9,397 nucleotides of DNA from an uncultured Faecalibacterium sp. Lineage in GTDB: Bacteria > Bacillota > Clostridia > Oscillospirales > Ruminococcaceae. Of this stretch, positions 1 to 7,048 are shown piece by piece (position 1 is the stretch's first letter; every line of letters starts with the position of its first letter). The notes beneath the pieces are model-generated. The model did not search any database. It saw only the letters and a list, made by a program, of their open reading frames with translations, and was not told where the DNA came from. Location of the stretch: assembly GCA_937915335.1 (NCBI GenBank), contig CALDLZ010000335.1:1-9397 (forward strand), written 5' to 3'. Both the position numbers and the translations under genes were made by a program.

Positions 1-2210
<2,210 letters not shown>

Positions 2211-2232
2211 GCAACCTTAAAAGAAACAGAAC

Positions 2233-2237
2233 GGGAG
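2233..2237 (+). promoter_or_regulatory. SD site choosing the ATG start of the M20 gene
   Basis: GGGAG lies 9 nt before the ATG at 2247. It directly abuts the in-frame TTG at 2238, which is too close to be used, so the ATG is the supported start. Confidence 0.7.
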
Positions 2238-2246
2238 TTGATCGAT

Positions 2247-3467
2247 ATGTTGAATGCAAAGGAGCTGCTGGGTAAGGCTCAGGTGTTGGAGCCCCAGCTG
2301 GTGGAGTGGCGGCGCACCCTGCACCGTCACCCCGAGGTGGGCTTTGACCTGCCCCAGACCAAGGCACTGGTGAAGAAGGCCCTGACCGAGATGGGCTACG
2401 AGCCACAGGACTGCGGTAAGGCCGGTGTCATTGCACTGGCGGGCGGCAAAAAGCCCGGCAAGACCATCCTGCTGCGGGGCGATATGGATGCCCTGCCCAT
2501 TCAGGAGGAGTCTGGCGTGGAGTATGCTTCCGAGGTGCCGGGCAAGATGCATGGCTGCGGCCACGATATGCACACGGCCATGATGCTGGGTGCCGCCAAG
2601 CTGCTCAAGGAGCACGAGGATGAGATCGAGGGAACTGTGAAGCTGGAATTCCAGCCTGCCGAGGAAATCTTTCAGGGCTCGCCGGATATGATCGCCAACG
2701 GCCTGTTGGAGAATCCCAAGGTGGACGCGGCGGTCATGTTCCACGTGCTGGGCGGAATGCCCATCCCCGCCGGTGTAGTGCTGGTGCCTGCCTGCGGCGG
2801 CATCACCATGGCAAGCTGCGAGCAGTACCATATCACCGTCCACGGCAAGGGCGGCCACGGCTCCATGCCGGAAAAGTGCATCGACCCTATCACGGCGGCG
2901 GCACACATCCACATTGCCCTGCAGGAGATCAACAGCCGGGAGCTGGATGCCCACAGCTTCGGCGTGTTCACCACCGGCCGCTTCCAGGCGGGTGCGGCCT
3001 CCAACGTGATCCCGGATTCCGCCGATATGTGGGGTACCATCCGCACCATCGACCCCGAGGGCGCGGTGACGGAGCTGCTGCACAAGCGGATGACCGAGAT
3101 CGCGCAGGGTGTGGCCACGGCTTACCGCTGCACGGCTGAGGTCACCTTCAGCAACTACTGCCCCTGCATGGTGGTGGACAAGGAGTTGGCCGGCAACGCT
3201 CTGACTTATATGGGCGAGCTGCTGGGCAAGGGGGCGGTCGATATGACCCCCATGACCGGCGGCAAGCCCGGCGGCGGCAGCGAGGACTTCGCCTTTGTCA
3301 GCCACGAGGTGCCTACCGTCAGCATGTTCCTGGCGGCAGGCAATGCCAACGAGGGCTACACCTACGGTCAGCATCACCCCAAGGTGAAATTCGACGACAG
3401 CATCCTCTATGAGGGCAGTGCGGCCTATGCCTATATGGCCCTGCGGTGGCTGGAAGAGCACAAGTGA
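2247..3467 (+). CDS. M20 family metallo-amidohydrolase (HipO/N-acyl-amino acid hydrolase type)
   Basis: The 406-residue protein is a cytoplasmic zinc/metal-dependent amidohydrolase that would cleave an acyl group from an N-acyl or N-acetyl amino acid. The family includes hippurate hydrolases, N-acetyl-diaminopimelate deacetylase and IAA-amino acid hydrolases. Seen directly are the substrate-domain start WRRTLHRHPE (21-30), LLRGDMDALP (75-84), the metal and catalytic motif MHGCGHDMHT (101-110, with Cys104 and His106 as likely ligands), FQPAEE (135-140, general base and ligand Glu), His166, the dimerisation (lid) domain beginning HGKGGHGSMPE (199-209), GGGSEDFAF (342-350) and the C-terminal ligand His pair 376-377. 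All family ligands appear intact and there is no signal peptide. It lies 36 bp after secA on the same strand and may be cotranscribed with it. The adjacency gives no clue to function, and the substrate cannot be fixed from sequence alone. The ATG at 2247 is preferred to the in-frame TTG at 2238 because of SD spacing. Confidence 0.93.
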   Translation: MLNAKELLGKAQVLEPQLVEWRRTLHRHPEVGFDLPQTKALVKKALTEMGYEPQDCGKAGVIALAGGKKPGKTILLRGDMDALPIQEESGVEYASEVPGKMHGCGHDMHTAMMLGAAKLLKEHEDEIEGTVKLEFQPAEEIFQGSPDMIANGLLENPKVDAAVMFHVLGGMPIPAGVVLVPACGGITMASCEQYHITVHGKGGHGSMPEKCIDPITAAAHIHIALQEINSRELDAHSFGVFTTGRFQAGAASNVIPDSADMWGTIRTIDPEGAVTELLHKRMTEIAQGVATAYRCTAEVTFSNYCPCMVVDKELAGNALTYMGELLGKGAVDMTPMTGGKPGGGSEDFAFVSHEVPTVSMFLAAGNANEGYTYGQHHPKVKFDDSILYEGSAAYAYMALRWLEEHK

Positions 3468-3494
3468 CCCAATAACATGATACTCTGAATATGA

Positions 3495-3538
3495 AAACAC
3501 CCCATGCCGACATCATCCGATGTGGACATGGGGTGTTT
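3495..3538. terminator. Intrinsic terminator after the M20 gene, possibly bidirectional
   Basis: Perfect 12-bp arms AAACACCCCATG (3495-3506) and CATGGGGTGTTT (3527-3538) are followed on the plus strand by TTTCTTT. The interior adds a 5-bp ACATC/GATGT stem with an ATCC loop. Reading minus, the stem is followed by TTTT, so it may also serve the convergent queT gene. Confidence 0.85.
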
Positions 3539-3588
3539 CTTTGAAAGGCCGAGCAACAAAAACGAAGCCTTTTTGAAGTGATACCAAA

Positions 3589-3608
3589 CCTGCTGCTCGA
3601 TCAGCAGG
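3589..3608 (-). terminator. Small hairpin just past queT, weak terminator candidate
   Basis: Arms CCTGCTG and CAGCAGG with a 6-nt loop lie 15 nt after the queT stop. The minus-strand tail is only TTTGG, so termination here would be weak. On the plus strand a T-rich run (TTTTTTATTT) follows after a gap of a few nucleotides. It is the only notable structure in the stretch from 3543 to 3623. Confidence 0.35.
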
Positions 3609-3623
3609 CCGGTGATTTTTTAT

Positions 3624-4151
3624 TTATTCGGAGACAAAGACCTTCCGCAGAGCGGCGTTGGTCTCGATGATCTTGACCAGCAGAACGCCCAGCACGGTGC
3701 AGCTGATAAGCTCGCCGATGCCGACAGAGACACCGTTGAAGACGCAGGCCAGCCACAGCGGGGCGGAAGAGGAAGGATCGGGGAAGAGGACGGCGATCTC
3801 AATACCGATGATGACGGCATTGAAGAGCACGGGCGGCAGGGAAGGCACGATGGCAAGACCCTTGAAGCGGATATTCCGCAGTTTGTAGGTCACCAGGCAG
3901 GCCAGCAAGGTGGCCAGGGTGCCAAAGATGACATCCACGATGGTAGAGCCCAGCAGGTTTGCCAGGAAGCAGCCCAACACCACACCGGCGATGTACTCAG
4001 CGCCGAACACGGGCAGCAGGCAGAGGGCCTCGGCCACACGCACCTGCACCGCGTTGAACGAGAACGGCTGCAGCGCCATGCAGAGAACCACATAAATGGC
4101 TGCGACCACGGCGCAGCGGGCCAGTTTGCGGATGGTAAATTTCTGATTCAT
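3624..4151 (-). CDS. queT: QueT family queuosine-precursor transporter (ECF S component)
   Basis: This 175-residue hydrophobic protein is assigned to the QueT family (older name COG4708). These are the substrate-binding S components of energy-coupling-factor importers thought to take up preQ1, preQ0 or related queuosine precursors for tRNA modification at G34. The family signature is clear: an N-terminal helix AVVAAIYVVLCMALQPFSF (about 14-32), then AVQVRVAEALCLLPVFG (34-50), a GVVLGCFLANLLGSTIVDVIFGTLATLL stretch (about 56-83) and further membrane helices to the short C-terminal tail, about six in all. No energising T or A subunits are nearby, as expected for group II ECF S components that share a module encoded elsewhere. 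The ATG at 4151 is chosen because GGAG (4162-4159) sits 7 nt upstream and the QueT similarity begins there. A longer upstream reading would run through the structured leader. The gene has its own promoter and a predicted preQ1 riboswitch. Confidence 0.92.
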   Translation of the reverse strand: MNQKFTIRKLARCAVVAAIYVVLCMALQPFSFNAVQVRVAEALCLLPVFGAEYIAGVVLGCFLANLLGSTIVDVIFGTLATLLACLVTYKLRNIRFKGLAIVPSLPPVLFNAVIIGIEIAVLFPDPSSSAPLWLACVFNGVSVGIGELISCTVLGVLLVKIIETNAALRKVFVSE

Positions 4152-4158
4152 AACAATA

Positions 4159-4287
4159 CTCCGGCGGATGAATTTTGACCGCACAGGGACCGCCAGCCCC
4201 GTGGGTTTGGCCCGGCATGGTTCGAGACACGCCGGGGAGCCTAAAATCCTAAGTTGCTCTTTCAGGTTGCCGCGCCAAAGCACAGCA
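4159..4287 (-). promoter_or_regulatory. Probable preQ1-III riboswitch in the queT leader
   Basis: The transcript leader of about 135 nt between the promoter and queT is GC-rich and highly structured, with no convincing ORF. Pairings seen are TTTGGC (4279-4274) with GCCAAA (4211-4206) as a closing helix, and a 9-bp hairpin with one G-U pair, 4236-4228 with 4219-4211, enclosing loop TCTCGAAC. There is also a possible long-range helix GCGCGG (4275-4270) with CTGTGC (4186-4181), overlapping the first helix, and an expression-platform stem CTGGCGG (4196-4190) with CCGCCGG (4167-4161). The last stem covers part of the GGAG SD site (4162-4159), pointing to control of translation initiation. Class III preQ1 riboswitches are known from Faecalibacterium and relatives upstream of queT, and a Faecalibacterium prausnitzii example has been crystallised. 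Its overall plan (HLout pseudoknot, protruding P4 hairpin, RBS 3' of the aptamer) is compatible with this one. The class is inferred from context, size, taxon and remembered sequence; no covariance search was run. Confidence 0.82.
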
Positions 4288-4293
4288 AAAGGG

Positions 4294-4322
4294 AGTATAG
4301 CATAAATCGGGTAAAAATGCAA
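4294..4322 (-). promoter_or_regulatory. Sigma-70/SigA-type promoter for queT
   Basis: On the minus strand TTGCAT (4322-4317), a 17-nt spacer and TATACT (4299-4294) form a near-consensus housekeeping promoter. It predicts transcription starting near 4287, placing the whole riboswitch leader in the mRNA. Confidence 0.85.
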
Positions 4323-4335
4323 CGGGAACAGGCAT

Positions 4336-4365
4336 AAAAAAGAACCGCCCGGAAAAGGACGGTTC
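4336..4365 (-). terminator. Intrinsic terminator of the kinase-trmL-degV operon
   Basis: On the minus strand GAACCGTCC pairs over 9 bp (one G-U) with GGGCGGTTC, around a 6-nt TTTTCC loop, and six Ts follow (4341-4336). It lies 15 nt past the DegV stop and separates that operon from the queT promoter. Confidence 0.92.
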
Positions 4366-4380
4366 TCAGAAAACTTCAGA

Positions 4381-5253
4381 TTACCCTCTGGGGTGGCCAA
4401 CATAGACCATGGCAATGGTGTCGGGGCCGGTGTTGGCGGAGACCACGCCGCCCAGCGGGAACACGATGAGCGGGTCTTTGCCAAAGGCCTTGCGGCAGGC
4501 TCTGACCAGATCATCCTTCTGAGGGATGTTGGTGTGGCCGATCATATAATCAAAATCCTCCACACCCTCGCTGCGCTTTTTGGCCAGCTCGACCATGGCG
4601 GGCACGACCTTGTCATCGCCGCGCACCTTGGCCTCCACCTTGGTCTTGCCGTCGATCAGGGTGATGATGGGACGGATGCCCATGAGCTCACCCATGACGG
4701 CGGCGGCGGCGGAGATGCGGCCGCTCTTCTTCATCTGTTTCAGGCTGTAAGGTCCCAGGATGATCTCCATCTTGTTCATCTGGGTCTCAAACTCCTGGAT
4801 GACGTGGCTGATCTCGGCTCCGTTCTGCAGCTTGCGGGCCATTTCGCAGACATACCAGCCAAAGGGCATGGAGTAGGTATGAGGATCCAGCAGGTGGATC
4901 TTCAGATGGTGCTCCGGACGCTCCTCCCGCAGCATTCCCTGTGCCATCACGGCGTTGTTGTAGGTGGAAGAGCCACTGCGATTGATGGGCACATGGATCA
5001 CATCGGTGTAGCCCTCGTCCACATACTGGCAGTATTTTTCGCAGAACTGGATGGGTGTGATGGCAGCCGTGGAGGGGATGCCCTTGGCGGCGCGCATCTT
5101 CTCGTAGAACTCATCGTTGGTGCAGCTCACACGCTCGATGTAATCCACATCGTCCAGCAGGATGTGGAAGCTCATAATGTCAATGCCGTACTTCTCGGCC
5201 ATTTCCTGCGGGATATCACAGGAGGAATCGGTCAAAATCGCGATCTTGCTCAT
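4381..5253 (-). CDS. DegV family fatty-acid-binding protein
   Basis: The 290-residue cytoplasmic protein belongs to the DegV/FakB family. Studied members bind a single fatty acid, and FakB proteins present it to the kinase FakA. Motifs seen are KIAILTDSSCDIP (3-15), FHILLDD (29-35), the acyl-contacting segment PSTAAITPIQF (60-70), PINRSGSSTYNNA (89-101), DPHTYSMPFGW (123-133), KSGRIS (176-181) and the C-terminal GGVVSANTGPDT (268-279). Length is typical. In the last motif the usual H-T-G-P-G is N-T-G-P-D, so the His that contacts the lipid carboxylate in FakB proteins is Asn274 here. The start MSKIAIL is preferred over the in-frame ATG at 5271 because DegV similarity begins there and GAGGG (5263-5259) lies 5 nt upstream. 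The gene is last in an operon, 8 bp after trmL. No fakA-like kinase is in the window, so a role in exogenous fatty-acid use is only family inference. Confidence 0.9.
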   Translation of the reverse strand: MSKIAILTDSSCDIPQEMAEKYGIDIMSFHILLDDVDYIERVSCTNDEFYEKMRAAKGIPSTAAITPIQFCEKYCQYVDEGYTDVIHVPINRSGSSTYNNAVMAQGMLREERPEHHLKIHLLDPHTYSMPFGWYVCEMARKLQNGAEISHVIQEFETQMNKMEIILGPYSLKQMKKSGRISAAAAVMGELMGIRPIITLIDGKTKVEAKVRGDDKVVPAMVELAKKRSEGVEDFDYMIGHTNIPQKDDLVRACRKAFGKDPLIVFPLGGVVSANTGPDTIAMVYVGHPRG

Positions 5254-5261
5254 AATGTCCC

Positions 5262-5768
5262 TCATTTCCATTCATATTCTCGTAGACGGCCATGGTCCAG
5301 CAGCTCCGGGAAATCCCACTGGCGCAGAACCTCGTACACACCCACGGCCACGCTGTTGGACAGGTTCAGGCTGCGGCAGGTGTCCCGCATGGGCATCCGG
5401 ATGCAGTACTCCTGATTGGCCGCCAGCAATGCCTCTGGCAAGCCGGCATCCTCCCGCCCGAACACGAGGTAAGACCCGTCCGGGTACTGAATGTCGGTGT
5501 AGCGCTGGGGTGCTTTGGTGGTAAAGTAGTAGAACGGGCCCCTGTTCTTAGCAAAGAAATCCTCCAGCCCGTCGTAATAACTGATGTCAAGATAGTGCCA
5601 GTAATCCAGCCCGGCATGTTTGAGCTTTTTGTCATCGATGGCAAAGCCCATGGGCCCCACCAGATGCAGGCGGCAGGCCGTGCAGGCACAGGTGCGGGCC
5701 ACGTTGCCGGTGTTCTGGGGGATGCGGGGCTCCACCAGAACGATATTCAAGGTCGGTTTCTCACTCAT
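5262..5768 (-). CDS. trmL: tRNA (cytidine/uridine-34 2'-O)-methyltransferase TrmL (SPOUT)
   Basis: The 168-residue protein is a minimal SPOUT methyltransferase close in length to E. coli TrmL (157 aa). TrmL transfers a methyl group from S-adenosylmethionine to the ribose of nucleotide 34 in certain leucine tRNAs. The three SPOUT motifs are visible: NIVLVEPRIPQNTGNVARTC (8-27), YLVFGREDAGLPEALL (100-115) and IRMPMRDTCRSLNLSNSVAV (123-142), which together form the trefoil-knotted cofactor site and dimer interface. The Asn19 region and SLNLSN are well preserved. The start at 5768 is chosen over the in-frame ATG at 5801 because GAGGAGGG (5781-5774) lies 5 nt upstream and the motif-1 strand follows at once. 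The longer form would overlap the kinase gene by 22 bp. The SD overlaps the kinase stop codon (11-nt gap between genes), implying translational coupling. Confidence 0.93.
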   Translation of the reverse strand: MSEKPTLNIVLVEPRIPQNTGNVARTCACTACRLHLVGPMGFAIDDKKLKHAGLDYWHYLDISYYDGLEDFFAKNRGPFYYFTTKAPQRYTDIQYPDGSYLVFGREDAGLPEALLAANQEYCIRMPMRDTCRSLNLSNSVAVGVYEVLRQWDFPELLDHGRLREYEWK

Positions 5769-5773
5769 TGCGG

Positions 5774-5782
5774 CCCTCCTCA
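5774..5782 (-). promoter_or_regulatory. Stop-SD overlap coupling kinase and trmL
   Basis: TGAGGAGGG on the minus strand contains the kinase stop TGA (5782-5780) and a near-perfect SD site whose G and A are shared with the stop. The trmL ATG follows after 5 nt. Confidence 0.75.
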
Positions 5783-6613
5783 GAATTCCCGCATGGGGCA
5801 CAGCCGGGGCAGAAGAGGCTCGAACCAGACACCGTAGCGGGTATCCTGGTCTGCGGGTGTCTGCTGGATGGCCAGCGAGACGAACTCGGCGGCGTTGTCG
5901 GCAGCGGCACTCAGGGCGTTGCCCTGAACCAGCGAGCCGATCAGCACGGCACCATACAGGTCGCCTGTGCCGGGGAAGCTGCGGCTGATGTGGAGCTTCT
6001 TGATGACAAAGCCCTCCTTGCCGGCACCTGCGCAGCCGATGTACTTCCCCAAGGGTAGTCCGGTGACCACGGCGCTGGGGGCCAGCTTCAGCAGCTTGTC
6101 AGCCAGTGCCTGTGCCGAAGCATCATCAAAATCAGCGGCTTGAGGTTCTTCGTTCAGCAGCAGAGCGGCCTCCGTGGCGTTGGGCAGGATGAGGTCTGCC
6201 TTGCGGCAGAGCTCCCGCATCCGGTCGATCAGGGCCGGGGTCACTGTGGAATAGGCCCTGCCATTGTCGCCCATCACGGGATCCACCACCTTGCGGGCAG
6301 CGGGCCAGAATGCAAAGGCTTTTTCGGCCAGTGCAACCTGCTCCTCGCCGCCTAAGTAGCCGGTGTAGATACAGTCGAACTCCACACCCAGTTCCCGGTA
6401 GTGGTCCAGAGCAGCCAGCCCGTAGGTAGCACCGTCCAGCCGTGCCGGGGCGCCCAGACCGCCCGTGTGGGTGGAGAGTACCACGGTGGGCAGAGCCACA
6501 GGCTGACAGCCCATGACCGACAGCACCGGCAGGATGACTGCCAGACTGCACCGGCCCATGCCGGATAAGTCGTGGATGCAGAGAATTTTTTTCGGTTCAG
6601 TTGGTTTCAACAA
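5780..6613 (-). CDS. pdxY: Pyridoxal/pyridoxamine kinase (PdxY/PdxK type)
   Basis: This 277-residue ribokinase-superfamily enzyme would phosphorylate pyridoxal, pyridoxamine or pyridoxine with ATP, salvaging vitamin B6 to PLP in the cytoplasm. Evidence includes the N-terminal ILCIHDLSGMGRCSL (10-24), typical of Firmicute pyridoxamine kinases, and STHTGG (47-52), YTGYLG (83-88), DPVMGDNG (111-118), LPNATEA (143-149) and the anion-hole/catalytic motif GTGDLYGAVL (215-224) with base Asp218. The start is a TTG at 6613, 7 nt after a strong AAAGGAGG. A second in-frame TTG immediately follows, so the exact start is uncertain by one codon. It is the first gene of the kinase-trmL-degV operon and has a divergent small gene upstream. 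Whether its preferred vitamer is pyridoxal or pyridoxamine cannot be read from sequence, so the symbol is provisional. Hydroxymethylpyrimidine kinase (ThiD) is a less likely alternative given the N-terminal motif. Confidence 0.9.
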   Translation of the reverse strand: MLKPTEPKKILCIHDLSGMGRCSLAVILPVLSVMGCQPVALPTVVLSTHTGGLGAPARLDGATYGLAALDHYRELGVEFDCIYTGYLGGEEQVALAEKAFAFWPAARKVVDPVMGDNGRAYSTVTPALIDRMRELCRKADLILPNATEAALLLNEEPQAADFDDASAQALADKLLKLAPSAVVTGLPLGKYIGCAGAGKEGFVIKKLHISRSFPGTGDLYGAVLIGSLVQGNALSAAADNAAEFVSLAIQQTPADQDTRYGVWFEPLLPRLCPMREF

Positions 6614-6778
6614 AAAGGATCCTCCTTTGCGCCATCCACGGGCCGCACAGGGCCCAGTTTCTCAGCGTATGATACAGTATACCACATTTTGCTGGACAAA
6701 AAAAGCGTATACCGGATTCTTTGCAGGAAATACTAGTACCAGCGGCAAAAAATCACAGAACTGAAAGGAGATATCAGC
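6614..6778. promoter_or_regulatory. Divergent intergenic region with probable promoter for the kinase operon
   Basis: This 165-bp AT-richer spacer divides the minus-strand kinase operon from the plus-strand small gene. The best minus-strand -10 is TATACT (6681-6676). Its -35 at 17-nt spacing is only TTTTTT (6704-6699), so the promoter may need activation. No clear plus-strand promoter was found; TGGACA (6693-6698) with ATTCTT 17 nt later is a weak candidate. GTAT recurs at 6667, 6677 and 6707, at helical-turn intervals, including GTATAC twice (6677-6682, 6707-6712), and could be an operator. The small gene's SD, AAAGGAG, lies at 6764-6770. Confidence 0.5.
6621..6628 (-). promoter_or_regulatory. 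Strong SD for the TTG-initiated kinase gene
   Basis: AAAGGAGG on the minus strand ends 7 nt before the TTG at 6613 and 10 nt before a second TTG at 6610. No in-frame ATG lies nearby, so a TTG start is supported. Confidence 0.75.
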
Positions 6779-6991
6779 ATGAAAAATGGAAATCGTCAAG
6801 CTTCCTCCGGCGGTGTTCTGCTGGGGATGGCGGCGGGTGCGGCCCTGGGGGCCGTGGGCACCATGGCCATGACCCAGAACCAGCGGCAGGTCAAGCGCAC
6901 CGCCCGCAAGCTGGCAAAGGGTGCGGAACACGCCATGAGCCAGCTGGACACCATGGTCACGGACTTCGTGGAGCGGAAGATGGAGCTGTAA
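6779..6991 (+). CDS. Small glycine-zipper membrane protein, function unknown
   Basis: The 70-residue protein is preceded by AAAGGAG (6764-6770) at 8-nt spacing and followed 5 bp later by a perfect terminator, so it is very likely a real monocistronic gene. Residues 11-31 form one hydrophobic, Gly/Ala-rich segment with Gly at 12, 16, 20 and 24 (GxxxGxxxGxxxG), then Gly27. This is a glycine-zipper pattern suited to close helix packing in membranes. After it comes a basic amphipathic stretch (QRQVKRTARKLAKGAEHA, 35-52) and an acidic-basic C-terminal helix ending DFVERKMEL. The N-terminus has only a few polar residues before the hydrophobic segment and no signal-peptidase or lipobox site. The layout resembles YtxH-like small stress-associated membrane proteins, but I cannot assign it to a named family. 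A single-pass or membrane-associated oligomer is an inference. Confidence 0.8.
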   Translation: MKNGNRQASSGGVLLGMAAGAALGAVGTMAMTQNQRQVKRTARKLAKGAEHAMSQLDTMVTDFVERKMEL

Positions 6992-6996
6992 TCACA

Positions 6997-7038
6997 AAAA
7001 GGTGCTGCCGCACCATGCGATGTGCGGCAGCACCTTTT
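6997..7038. terminator. Strong bidirectional terminator between convergent genes
   Basis: Perfect 17-bp arms AAAAGGTGCTGCCGCAC (6997-7013) and GTGCGGCAGCACCTTTT (7022-7038) enclose an 8-nt loop. There are T tracts in both directions (TTTT on plus, TTTTT on minus). It ends the small gene and the convergent glucuronidase gene, whose stop is 10 nt away. Confidence 0.95.
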
Positions 7039-7048
7039 GTGTCGGGGC

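Noticed and set aside
2217..3500. A 427-codon minus-strand open frame antisense to the M20 gene
   Set aside because: The composition is typical of a reverse-frame shadow (many His, Gly and Gln), with no SD or domain. The plus-strand frame holds all M20 metal ligands.
3612..4178. A 188-codon plus-strand open frame opposite queT
   Set aside because: It is hydrophilic, low-complexity and Asp/Gly/His-rich, antisense to a clear QueT membrane protein, so it is a shadow.
4152..4514. N-terminal extension of the QueT frame up to 4514
   Set aside because: It would translate the promoter, the structured leader and part of degV. The SD and family similarity both place the start at 4151.
4393..5415. A 340-codon plus-strand open frame across degV and part of trmL
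   Set aside because: It crosses two well-supported minus-strand genes and has no motif, SD or promoter of its own.
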